A stretch of 64,000 nt of DNA from Neisseriaceae bacterium ESL0693 (GCA_029433475.1 JAQTIE010000007.1:248001-312000), one strand, 5' to 3'; positions 38,590 through 46,259 are shown, counted from the stretch's first letter. Notes: a model not told the origin generated them from the letters alone. A program made the numbers and translations.

Positions 38590-40308
38590 TTAGCCATTGA
38601 CAGCAATATCAAAAAGCTGCAATATCTCACTATTCATTCAAATAGCATGGCCAGCTTTATCAGATGACCAGAATATATAAAACAAGATGCCTTTAATTCC
38701 TTTTCCGGTGGTATTTAGATATCTGTTTTCCACGCTATGAATACATCTTTCTATGTAGACAATGGCAGGGAGGTCTTGCGCCTGCTGGTTCGTACTACCA
38801 GTCTGTCAACCCTGCCATTTGTCTGCCCTCCATCGTTTAGCAACGATTCAAGGCACTAAGATCAGTAAAAATGATAATAGCCTGTTTCTTTAATTTTTAA
38901 TCCATACTGTTTCATGCCATTAAGCGACTTATTCCCCTGAATTCAACTATTGACATCAGCATTAACCTGCGGCAATATCACGCCACCATATCAATGGCGT
39001 AGTCAGCTTTAGCAGGCTGATTATAAAGCTCAGACAAACCGCCTTATATGTTTATTACGCGGTATTTTTATGTCTGCAATTGAGCCATTAATACATTTTC
39101 CATGGTAGACAATGGCAGGGAGGCCTTGCGCCTGCTGGTTTCTTTGTGCCAGTCTGCTAACCCTGCCATTTGTCCACCCTCCACCATCGTTTAGCAATGA
39201 TTCAAGGCACCAAGATCAGTACGAAAATGATAATAGTCTGTTTCTTTGATTTTTAATCCATATTTTTCATATCATCAAATGACTCAATCTCCTGATTCCA
39301 GCCATTGACATCAACATTAACCTGCGGCAATATCACGCCACCATGCCAATGGCTTAGTCAGTTTTAGCAGGCTGATTATAAAAAGCAGACAAACCGCCTT
39401 ATATGTTTATTACGCGGTATTTTTATGTCTGCAATTGAGCCATTAATACATTTTCCATGGTAGACAATGACAGGGAGGCCTTGCGCCTGCTGGTTTCTTT
39501 GTGCCAGTCTGCTAACCCTGCCATTTGTCCACCCTCCACCATCGTTTAGCAACGATTCAAGGCACCAAGATCAGTACGAAAATGATAATAGTCTGTTTCT
39601 TTGATTTTTAATCCATATTTTTCATACCATCAAATGACTCATTCTCCTGACCCCAGCCATTGACATCAACATTAATCTACGGCAATATCACGCTACCATA
39701 TCAATGGCGTAGTCAGCTTTAGCAGGCTGATTATAAAGCTCAGATAAACCGCTTTATAGGTTTATTACGCGGTATTTTTATGTCTGCAATCCGGCCATTA
39801 ATACATTTTCCATGGTAGACAATGGCAGGGAGGCCTTGCGCCTGCTGGTTTGTTGTACCAGTCTGTCAACCCTGCCATTTGTCTGCCCTCCACCATCGTT
39901 TAGTAACGATTCAAGGCTCTAAGACCAGTACCAAAATGATAATAGTCTGTTTCTTTGATTTTTAATCCATATTTTTCATATCATCAAACGACTCATTTTT
40001 CCGAATTCAACCATTGACATCAGCATCAAAAAACGGCAATATTACACTACCACGTGTAATAGCGTGGGCAGCTTTAGCAGGCTGTTAGAGTACGGCAGAC
40101 AAGCCGCCTTAATTCCCTTTTGGGCGGCTGTTTTTTTATGTCTGTTTCCCATGCCATTAATACATCTCTCTATGGTGGACAATGGCAGGGAGGCCTTGTG
40201 CCTGCTGGTTCGTACTACCAGTCTGCTAACCCTGTCATTTGTCTACCCCCAATATCGTTTAGCAGCGATCCAAGGGCTATCTTAAGGCCAGTACGAAAGA
40301 GATAAATT
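38590..40308 (+). repeat. Tandem array of five ~355-bp C4/immI-like leader units
   Basis: Five successive units can be anchored on the word GACAATGGCAGGG or its variant, at 38758, 39108, 39463, 39818 and 40178. The periods are 350, 355, 355 and 360 bp. Each unit carries the same series: a CCATTGACATCA-type start, a terminator-like hairpin (GCCGCC...GGGCGG, or ACCGC...GCGGT in the middle units) followed by Ts and ATGTCTG, a cloverleaf of about 65 nt, and a small hairpin AATCG...CGATT. The first unit is degenerate, the middle three are close copies of each other, and only the last leads directly into genes. The layout resembles the leaders of phage P1/P4-type immunity regions. Confidence 0.85.
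40178..40243 (+). ncRNA. C4-like antisense RNA candidate, locus 1
   Basis: This 66-nt segment can fold into a cloverleaf. The closing stem pairs GACAATGGCAGGG with CCCTGTCATTTGTC (one bulge, one G-U). Hairpin II is AGGC-cttgt-GCCT, and hairpin III is CTGGT-tcgtact-ACCAG. TTCGTACT of hairpin III (40209-40216) is complementary to AGTACGAA at 40290-40297. GGCCTT of hairpin II (40192-40197) is complementary to AAGGCC at 40284-40289. Two loops pairing with contiguous target sites upstream of a small gene is how C4 RNA of phages P1, P7 and P22 represses icd-ant. That the RNA is made and processed is an inference. Confidence 0.55.
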
Positions 40309-40311
40309 ATG
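40284..40311 (+). promoter_or_regulatory. Predicted antisense target and ribosome-binding region of the 43-codon gene
   Basis: AAGGCC (40284-40289) and AGTACGAA (40290-40297) are contiguous, and both are complementary to loops of the upstream cloverleaf. They are followed by AGAGATAAATT and the ATG at 40309. Pairing would cover the sequence next to the GAGA ribosome site and so would block translation of the leader gene (inference). Confidence 0.5.
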
Positions 40312-40440
40312 GCTCTAATCCATCAGGCGTTTGTACGCCTTATCCCAGCGCATTCATTGCGCTTATTTTCTAAACTGTTCCAAACTACTAGATTGAATAA
40401 TCATCATAGGCTTTATGCCACCTTCAGAGGTGCCGCATGA
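40309..40440 (+). CDS. 43-residue leader protein, Icd-like position (locus 1)
   Basis: A 43-codon gene whose stop overlaps the next start as ATGA. The protein is basic and His/Leu-rich, ending LNNHHRLYATFRGAA. A paralogue of identical length at 52781-52912 shares about 29 of 43 residues, and both overlap an 84-codon gene in the same way. It occupies the place of icd in P1 immI: a short gene translationally coupled to the downstream gene and targeted by the antisense RNA. The protein itself may matter less than its translation. Confidence 0.55.
   Translation: MALIHQAFVRLIPAHSLRLFSKLFQTTRLNNHHRLYATFRGAA
40419..40432 (+). promoter_or_regulatory. Hairpin sequestering the ribosome site of the 84-codon gene (locus 1)
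   Basis: CACCT (40419-40423) pairs with AGGTG (40428-40432) around a TCAG loop. This hides the GAGG ribosome site of the gene starting at 40437. The hairpin lies inside the 43-codon gene, so ribosomes reading that gene would open it. The same hairpin with an extra base pair exists at the second locus. Confidence 0.5.
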
Positions 40441-40691
40441 AAACCTATACTATTGATTATGATCTGCTGGCCTCTTCGGCTGATACTTTGCTGGCATTTG
40501 ATTATTTCAGCCAGCATGTGGAAATCATCGCCGAAGTCATAGAAACATTAACCAGACCAGACGACGTATTAGTCAAACAATTGGCCAATATGCTGGTACA
40601 AATGGCTACGCATATGCAAAACTGTGAAGGCGGCCGGCTGGCGGCTCATTTATGCACTGTATTTGACGAAAATAAGGAGACCAAGCCATAA
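40437..40691 (+). CDS. 84-residue conserved accessory protein (locus 1)
   Basis: A small acidic, largely helical protein of unknown function. The N-terminus is MKTYTIDYDLLASSADTLLA; a central helix holds VKQLANMLVQMATHMQN; the end has GGRLAAHLCTVFDE with a single Cys after HL. It shares about 61 of 84 residues with the paralogue at 52909-53163, with changes spread evenly, which suggests purifying selection. AGAGGT is about 7 nt before the ATG. By position it should be the regulated output of the C4-like leader. I know of no family for it. Confidence 0.75.
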   Translation: MKTYTIDYDLLASSADTLLAFDYFSQHVEIIAEVIETLTRPDDVLVKQLANMLVQMATHMQNCEGGRLAAHLCTVFDENKETKP

Positions 40692-40999
40692 AACCAGTGA
40701 TCAATCTGATCGGCTTGCAACCATGCGCCACAAGATCAAGGTAGGAAAATATACTTTTAAATCAAAATTGATTTAGTAAAATAATGCATGTCAGCATGAT
40801 GTAACGCACGTCAATAAACCGATAAACAAAGATAAATTAACCAGACACCTTGATATCAGGTGTCTTTTTATTACGCGACGATACAGATAAAAAGAATAAA
40901 AAATCATTATTTCAATAATTTAGCAAGTATAAATTACAATATGGCTGCATTGTTGCATCGTGTTTTACCTATACAAACCAATTCAGAATAAATCTCATC
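40692..40999. other. Spacer after locus 1, no gene
   Basis: About 300 bp of AT-rich sequence. A short hairpin around ACACCTTGATATCAGGTGT (near 40845-40863) followed by TTTTTATT is a likely terminator of the 43/84-codon operon on the plus strand. Confidence 0.55.
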
Positions 41000-41083
41000 T
41001 TATGGCTTTTGTATTCCCTCAACTACTTCTCCATACGCCTGCCACTGCGCCAGTGCATCACGCTGGTTATCCGCCACTTTGAT
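41000..41083 (-). pseudogene. 3' fragment of a second Rz-like spanin gene
   Basis: The minus-strand frame reads IKVADNQRDALAQWQAYGEV and ends VVEGIQKP before a TAA at 41002-41000. It corresponds to the C-terminus of the intact Rz-like protein encoded at 42354-42845. A 50-bp stretch is identical (41017-41066 and 42386-42435); the flanks are diverged. It is therefore the tail of a related but not identical Rz gene, left on the far side of the Fic gene. Confidence 0.75.
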
Positions 41084-41085
41084 CA

Positions 41086-41115
41086 TAAAAAAAGCCATCT
41101 TCGGAAGATGGCTCT
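41086..41115 (-). terminator. Rho-independent terminator after the fic gene
   Basis: A 9-bp stem, AGCCATCTT (41093-41101) with AAGATGGCT (41105-41113), has a 3-nt loop and a run of seven Ts on the minus strand. It lies about 20 bp downstream of the Fic stop. Confidence 0.92.
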
Positions 41116-41134
41116 CATGCAACTATAAAGACTG

Positions 41135-42226
41135 TTAATTGTTTACTATATCCAATAATTCATAATTTCTGTATACAATATTTCTTTTTTTATTATTAGA
41201 GTAAACAATTCCCTTAGAAACAAAATATTTTAACCATTTATTTATCGTGGCGTTTGTATAGCCAGATTTATTCTGAATATTCCTAGCAGTAAAAACCGGA
41301 CTGGAAAAACTGCATAAAAGAATTTTTTGTGCTGCATTACTATTTTGTATTTCCTCATCATTCCAATATTTATCCAGAAGATAGCTTATCTTATTGGCTT
41401 TAATAATTTGTTTTTTGGCTTGATTTTCAATACTGGTTAAGAAAAACTCAAGCCATTCAAACCATTTTGGATTTTCTGTTCTAAGGCCATTGAGCATCGA
41501 ATAATATTTATACTTATTACGCTCAAGTTCTTCGCTAACAAAAATTTTATTTTCACCACATACCCCTTTTTTCAATAAAAAAAGAGTGATCAGTAGCCTG
41601 CCGACACGTCCGTTACCATCAAGAAATGGGTGGATACTCTCAAATTGTGCATGGATAATCCCAGCCATAATCAATGGATCAAATTCATCATTCGGCTCAT
41701 TAATAAATTTTTCTAAATTCCCCATCAAGTCAGGGACAAGATAGGAAACCGGGGGAATATAGTCCGCTGAATCAATACCCCCTGCGCTGCTGCCAATCCA
41801 ATTTTGAATTCGTCTGAACTCACCCGGATCACGGCGTGCCCCGCGAGAATTATTTAATACCTCAGCATGAATCTGCCTGATCAGTGATACTGAAAGCGGA
41901 TAGTCATTTTCAACGATGCGTTCAACCCCTAAATTCAATGCACTTCTGTAATTTAATACTTCCTGAACATCTACTTTTTTATTGTCTTTTTCTATCGCTT
42001 CCGCTTCCATTACTTCATCAAAAGTGGCTTGTGTTCCTTCAATTTTAGTAGATTGTACCGATTCCGCCAGAGTCAGTACCGATGCAAGATCAGTAGGAAT
42101 CATTGCACAAAGATTATTCAGTTCATTAAGGCGATCTTTGACCCGCACAACAATTCGCATCAGCTTTAAGTGTTTTTCACTGTCAAGCTCAATAGGAAGA
42201 AATGGCAGATTAAATGCATTTTTCAT
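41135..42226 (-). CDS. Fic family protein (AMP-transferase type)
   Basis: A 363-residue Fic protein. The Fic core motif HPFLDGNGRVGR is at residues 199-210, with catalytic His199. An N-terminal inhibitory motif STKIEG (Ser59...Glu63-Gly64) fits the S/TxxxE(G/N) pattern of class II Fic enzymes, whose Glu blocks ATP until released. The flap region FESIHPF and the C-terminal winged-helix-like region (VFTARNIQNKSGYTNATINK) are present. It is more AT-rich than its neighbours. It lies between the Rz gene and a fragment of a second Rz, the usual place of a phage cargo (moron) gene. Target unknown. Confidence 0.9.
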   Translation of the reverse strand: MKNAFNLPFLPIELDSEKHLKLMRIVVRVKDRLNELNNLCAMIPTDLASVLTLAESVQSTKIEGTQATFDEVMEAEAIEKDNKKVDVQEVLNYRSALNLGVERIVENDYPLSVSLIRQIHAEVLNNSRGARRDPGEFRRIQNWIGSSAGGIDSADYIPPVSYLVPDLMGNLEKFINEPNDEFDPLIMAGIIHAQFESIHPFLDGNGRVGRLLITLFLLKKGVCGENKIFVSEELERNKYKYYSMLNGLRTENPKWFEWLEFFLTSIENQAKKQIIKANKISYLLDKYWNDEEIQNSNAAQKILLCSFSSPVFTARNIQNKSGYTNATINKWLKYFVSKGIVYSNNKKRNIVYRNYELLDIVNN

Positions 42227-42353
42227 AAAATCCCAACCATCAATAATTAATCTTAATTATTAATATTAGCACAATAAAGTTAATTTAAATTTAATTTTAA
42301 CTTTAAATATATTTTATTTAGTAAAAGAAAATACTATGCAGTAAAAATTAATC

Positions 42354-42845
42354 CTAAAAACCATGCTGATATGATTTTTGCATCTCCTCAACTACTTCTC
42401 CATACGCCTGCCACTGCGCCAGTGCATCACGCTGGCTGTCTGCTATTTCTGCCATTCCTGCATATTTTTCTGCGCACTGATTGAGTAATACCCAGCCTCG
42501 GGCAGCGTCATGGCTTTCAAGCTGGCCGGTACCGGCGGCAGCTGCGGACAGGCTGCTGCTGTTTTTACTGATGTACTGCTGCAAGCGGCTAAGCTCAGCG
42601 TGCATAGACTGATTAGCAATATGGGTTTGCTGTTTTTCATGTTCAATCTCTTCCAGTTTGGTTTGCAATTGATCGTTTAATTCACGCTCTTTCTGTATGG
42701 CTGCAATCTGCTGTTTTTGTGTTTGTTGCGCCGCTTGGGTAATGGCGGTTTTATAGCCTTGCTGGTAGCCGCGGTGATGCAACCACCAGCCAAGGCCAAA
42801 AACAACCACCAGAACAGCAACCACGGCCGTGATTTTGGCTTTCAT
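42354..42845 (-). CDS. Phage Rz-like i-spanin
   Basis: A 163-residue inner-membrane spanin subunit. A single N-terminal transmembrane helix (about residues 5-22, VVAVLVVVFGLGWWLHH) is followed by a long periplasmic Gln/Lys/Glu-rich coiled coil. With Rz1 it would fuse inner and outer membranes at lysis. The ATG at 42845 lies 1 bp after the endolysin stop (TGACATG). The Rz1 gene is wholly nested in another frame. Last gene of the lysis cassette. Confidence 0.8.
   Translation of the reverse strand: MKAKITAVVAVLVVVFGLGWWLHHRGYQQGYKTAITQAAQQTQKQQIAAIQKERELNDQLQTKLEEIEHEKQQTHIANQSMHAELSRLQQYISKNSSSLSAAAAGTGQLESHDAARGWVLLNQCAEKYAGMAEIADSQRDALAQWQAYGEVVEEMQKSYQHGF
42443..42640 (-). CDS. Phage Rz1-like o-spanin lipoprotein, nested in Rz
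   Basis: A 65-residue lipoprotein encoded entirely within the Rz gene in a different frame. It has a basic start (MKNSKP), a hydrophobic segment and the lipobox LAAC, then a short Pro-rich mature part (CPQLPPVPASL). These are the defining features of Rz1: outer-membrane lipoprotein, tiny, proline-rich, embedded in Rz. The start could also be two codons earlier, at 42646. Confidence 0.8.
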   Translation of the reverse strand: MKNSKPILLISLCTLSLAACSSTSVKTAAACPQLPPVPASLKAMTLPEAGYYSISAQKNMQEWQK

Positions 42846-42846
42846 G

Positions 42847-43278
42847 TCATACCTCAAAATGTGGGTAATCTTTGGTGGTTTTCCAGTCACCGCCCCATTC
42901 CACCTTCACGCCCAATTCTTTGGCCGCCTGCTTCATGGCTGTGGCAATAGCGTGGAATTTATCCAGATCATTCCAATCCACCGGATAAGGTACCACATCA
43001 ACGGCTTTACCCTCGGCATGTTTGCTCTTGAATGGATTATTCAGCCAGGTAACTTTGCTGACATTGGGCTGGGCATATTTGGCTGGCACCCCTTTAGCGG
43101 TGCATTGCGCCGCCGTTCGCCCTTTGCCGTAATTCACGCAACACTCCTCGCGGCTACGTAATCCTTCGGTGATAGAAAAATCCTGTTGCGTAATTTCAAT
43201 CGCCCGTTTAACTACCTTAACCAGACTGGCATCTACGCCGGCCATTCGCTCTAATGATCGTTTACTTAATTTATACAT
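42847..43278 (-). CDS. Phage endolysin, M15 peptidase family
   Basis: A 143-residue peptidoglycan-cleaving enzyme of the L-alanyl-D-glutamate peptidase (M15C) type. The zinc motif SKHAEGKAVDVVP provides His and Asp, and the C-terminal DYPHFEV gives the last His. EWGGDW lies just before it. The N-terminal ITEGLRSREEC matches the family. There is no signal sequence, so it would need the holin. It sits between holin and Rz in a standard lysis order. Confidence 0.88.
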   Translation of the reverse strand: MYKLSKRSLERMAGVDASLVKVVKRAIEITQQDFSITEGLRSREECCVNYGKGRTAAQCTAKGVPAKYAQPNVSKVTWLNNPFKSKHAEGKAVDVVPYPVDWNDLDKFHAIATAMKQAAKELGVKVEWGGDWKTTKDYPHFEV

Positions 43279-43290
43279 ATATTTTTCCCG

Positions 43291-43317
43291 TAAAAAATGG
43301 CGACTTTACGTCGCCAT
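43291..43317. terminator. Hairpin between holin and endolysin genes
   Basis: An 8-bp stem, ATGGCGAC (43297-43304) with GTCGCCAT (43310-43317), and a minus-strand T-run. It would partly terminate the transcript between holin and endolysin, so it may attenuate endolysin and spanin expression. Confidence 0.7.
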
Positions 43318-43338
43318 CATTTTTATGATTCTGTGAAT

Positions 43339-43695
43339 TTAATTATTCTTAGATTTATTATTTCCCCATTTTTCCACCAGACCCAGCACCACCGCACCAG
43401 CCACATCAAGAATCTGACCGGCCAGTTTTGGCGCCATCGCTCTGAATGCATCTAAAAGGGCTGAGCTGATCATACCAACCAGAATACCCGCGCCGGCATA
43501 AAGCCACGGCTTGGCAGGTGGAAACAGATAATCTGCCAAAGTTGCCGATAACACCATACTCAGCGTAACCAGCAGTATCATCATGCCTTTACTGTATTTA
43601 TGCTCTCCGAACATCATGGTCATGGAGCCCAGAAAACCGCCCATTAAAGCAAAACAAACAGACAAATTAAATGTATTTTTGAATAGATCAAGCAT
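43339..43695 (-). CDS. Probable phage holin
   Basis: A 118-residue membrane protein with three or four hydrophobic helices (about 10-28, 36-56, 62-82 and a weaker one at 95-110) and a charged C-terminus (EKWGNNKSKNN). Size, topology and position before the endolysin support a holin. AAGGA lies 8 nt before ATG 43695. An ATG at 43701 overlaps the preceding stop (TAATG) and is possible, but its ribosome site is too close. Confidence 0.7.
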   Translation of the reverse strand: MLDLFKNTFNLSVCFALMGGFLGSMTMMFGEHKYSKGMMILLVTLSMVLSATLADYLFPPAKPWLYAGAGILVGMISSALLDAFRAMAPKLAGQILDVAGAVVLGLVEKWGNNKSKNN

Positions 43696-43700
43696 ATTCA

Positions 43701-44189
43701 TTATCCTTTTTTAATATTATTATCAGATATATAATTTCTATTTTTTATGATTAAGATACAGCCGGTCACTGCACACATAATGGCCAGCACCAGGTCTATG
43801 ATCATCGCCACCACAGAAAATGCGCGAATAGTTAACAGACCAAAAGACACAAACCAGACAAATGCTGCCAGCAGGAAAGCAAACCCCGACAAAACATGAC
43901 TGCGGGCTGACTGAAACACCAAGGCAATCAAATGTACTACAGCCATCACAAACATCAATATCGCCAGCAGATTAAAATGACTGTAATCAAGCCGGCCAGC
44001 GGAATCGATCATTAAAAAATCCTGATGGCTTTTGAATAAAAAAAATGCAATAGCGATCATCGTCACCGAACTGATGGTACCCATTATCCGTGCACCCATT
44101 GTAAAAAAATACTTTTGCATTGCAACAGATGAAGAGCAGTATTTTGATGCTTTTGCCATTTCATTTATACCCGTATTCAATTTACCCAT
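43701..44189 (-). CDS. Multi-pass membrane protein of the lysis cassette
   Basis: A 162-residue protein with four predicted transmembrane helices (about 33-53, 70-92, 98-118, 125-147). No family recognised. It directly precedes and touches the holin gene (TAATG), so it is probably a lysis accessory: an antiholin, second holin or superinfection-exclusion protein. AGGAGATAAAT before ATG 44189 is an excellent ribosome site and overrides earlier in-frame ATGs. Confidence 0.6.
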   Translation of the reverse strand: MGKLNTGINEMAKASKYCSSSVAMQKYFFTMGARIMGTISSVTMIAIAFFLFKSHQDFLMIDSAGRLDYSHFNLLAILMFVMAVVHLIALVFQSARSHVLSGFAFLLAAFVWFVSFGLLTIRAFSVVAMIIDLVLAIMCAVTGCILIIKNRNYISDNNIKKG

Positions 44190-44572
44190 ATTTATCTCCT
44201 GAAAAGTTGCATCGTTCATGATATTAAAATCACAAACTGATGTTTTAATTAAAAATAATTTAGTCTTACATTCTCTGAACACCTTAAAACCGAACCTAAT
44301 GACTGAGCATTAAGTCCGGTTATTTACTGCTGAATAGCTTAAAATCCACCTGAAGCACTATAGAATCTTGTATACATGAATACAAAAAACCAGCCATTAA
44401 AATAATCGGCTGGTTTTGGGTCGTACATCCATTAAATTGTCATGATCAACTACTCCTCATTCTCTTTTTATCCCTTCTGCCTATTCAAATAAATATCCTT
44501 CTTTTTTCGTCCTATAATTTTATTGTAGCAAATTGCCCATTTCTATTGCCCGCCTCTTTGACTTAAAAGTCA
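44190..44572. terminator. Intergenic region with a terminator hairpin (44386-44417)
   Basis: No gene in 380 bp. A perfect 10-bp stem, AAAACCAGCC (44386-44395) with GGCTGGTTTT (44408-44417), with A and T runs on both sides, can stop transcripts in either direction. A late promoter for the lysis genes is expected between 44190 and 44385, but I could not define one. Confidence 0.75.
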
Positions 44573-45067
44573 TCACTGATATTCTGCCAGCTCAGCCTGT
44601 AAAGCCTCGTTCAGTTTATTGATCACCCGATGATGCAATATCGCCAGCAAGCGCTTTACCGATGCTATCCGGCGGCAACGGGTGCCATTAGACCAGTGAA
44701 ACCGCTGTTGTAAACTCATCGAACTGGGGTATTTCTTTTTTAAAAATAAATATTCTAAAATAGCATCTGTTTCTTCACGAGGAATATGTCTGGCCATGAT
44801 ATCCAGCCAGCTTTGCAATGCATTGGCCGTATCGGTATAGCAACCAAATTGGGCGATGCAATACATGGCTTCTTCTTCATTCAATACCCGGCTGGCTCGC
44901 TTCAATGTCCATACGGCCTGTATCTTTAATTCATGTGCATCCAGTGCCGGTATACTGTTTATCCCGCCCTGAATACCATTCTTATACACTCTGTAAGTGG
45001 GTGACCCCGATTGAATCAGCGTTGATAATTGCTGTAAATCACGCCGCATTATTGATTCTGCATTCAT
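44573..45067 (-). CDS. Hypothetical phage protein upstream of the lysis genes
   Basis: A 164-residue protein, basic at the C-terminus (CRRIASVKRLLAILHHRV), mostly helical, with a HWSNGTRCRRIASVKR segment that could form a helix-turn-helix. No family recognised with confidence. In lambdoid phages the gene before the lysis cassette is the late antiterminator or a late regulator, and the intervening terminator hairpin would suit such a role; this is positional inference. AAGGA lies 7 nt before the ATG. Confidence 0.55.
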   Translation of the reverse strand: MNAESIMRRDLQQLSTLIQSGSPTYRVYKNGIQGGINSIPALDAHELKIQAVWTLKRASRVLNEEEAMYCIAQFGCYTDTANALQSWLDIMARHIPREETDAILEYLFLKKKYPSSMSLQQRFHWSNGTRCRRIASVKRLLAILHHRVINKLNEALQAELAEYQ

Positions 45068-45710
45068 TATTTATCCTTATCTTCATGATCAGATTTCAAT
45101 CTGTGATTAGCCCTTACTGTAATATAATTATTGCGCCGGTTTGGTCGATTTCCTTTAAGTCATTTTTATGGTTGTTGTTGATATAGTTATTAGCCTAAAT
45201 TTATTTAAATATTTGTTTTTATGAAAAAATAAATAATAAAGCCAACCGAGAACCAAACATAATCTGGCAAACAGCAAAATCTCCTGATTTCTGTTTTGTG
45301 AATACACATCAAACCGTTGAAGTGGGTCAAGTTATTAATTAGGCCGCTTAATCATGCCTATAACACTGAATGAATCATCAATATGACCATCAGCAATATT
45401 ATTGTTGAATTTATGTTCTGTGCCAGACCTTATGAATACCATTGATCTACTATTGATTTTTTAATTAATACCTAAGCGTAGGCCATAAAAAATAGCGTAT
45501 TTCTCTTGATTGTCTTATTAAAAACGGTCTGCTTCAATGTCATAAAAATAAACTGCAAGCATTCGCTGTATTAAACCCTCAAAAGTATATTTACATTACA
45601 ATGTCATAATCATTTTATGGCTTATGTTTATCATTACATTAATAAATTGCTGTTTCTCAATATCTTTAAAAATGAAAAAGATAAATAATTGAAATATAAT
45701 TATAAATTCT
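45068..45710. other. AT-rich spacer, no gene supported
   Basis: 640 bp. A 71-codon minus-strand frame at 45596-45811 overlaps the end of the DUF3916-like gene in another frame and looks spurious. Nothing else is recognisable. Confidence 0.4.
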
Positions 45711-46259
45711 TTACGGTATGCAAGAAACCATGCCATAGTACCATCGTTCGGATACAAACCATTCATCTGGTTCCCCCTTGGGATGATAATCTTCTTTAAT
45801 CCCCAATTCATAAACCTGATCAGGTAAAGCCAATCCCCACTCTGTAGCCAGACTTCTGCCGGTAATCTGATGGCGAGTTATATTTTCATCTTCATATTCA
45901 CACGTATGACTCAGAAAATAGTCTTCATCACTATAAATGCATCATTCACTACAGAACATATCAGGCAGACAAATAACCGCCGTGGTTCGAACCTGACTCA
46001 ATTCTTCAGGCTGGCTATTGATCAGATGAGCGCAGGCATTGATTAAACGCTGTGCACACTGTGCTTTTAATGTATTAGTCGAATATTTACCCTGCACCAG
46101 ATTGGCTTCAACCGGAATTTTAACATTCCAATAGCGCTCATTTTGATCAAGATGAGGATAATCATGCATGAAAGACGCTGCCCACAAATCAAGAAACCTT
46201 ATTCTACGCTGCGGATTTCTGATTTTTTTCCTGCTATCGCGACTGAGTTTTCTGGCCAT
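45711..46259 (-). pseudogene. DUF3916-like gene interrupted by an in-frame TGA
   Basis: The first 105 codons (KIRNPQRRIRFLDLW, YWNVKIPVEAN, CAQRLINACAHLI, TAVICLPDMFCSE) end at a TGA at 45944-45942. The same frame then continues without further stops for 76 codons (CIYSDEDYFLSHTCEYEDEN, SLATEWGLALPDQVYELG, PDEWFVSERWYYG) to a TAA at 45711. Together they make the length and motif order I associate with DUF3916 proteins. The simplest reading is a single nonsense mutation. Readthrough cannot be excluded, because the downstream part is intact. Confidence 0.7.

Noticed and set aside
40064-40305. Plus-strand frames of 61-73 codons across the last unit of the array
   Set aside because: They run through the terminator-like hairpin and cloverleaf; similar frames annotated in enterobacterial phages as Icd-like/Ash proteins are better explained by the structured RNA, and they are not conserved between units.
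38590-40308. CRISPR array
   Set aside because: The repeat unit is ~355 bp with near-identical content throughout, without short repeats and unique spacers, and there are no cas genes.
45596-45811. 71-codon minus-strand frame with a hydrophobic C-terminus
   Set aside because: Its first part overlaps the DUF3916-like reading frame in another frame; that frame has clear protein-like conservation, so this is a shadow.
45975-46000. GGTTCGAACC resembling a tRNA T-loop
   Set aside because: No acceptor stem, D-arm or anticodon arm can be built around it; it lies within the DUF3916-like frame.
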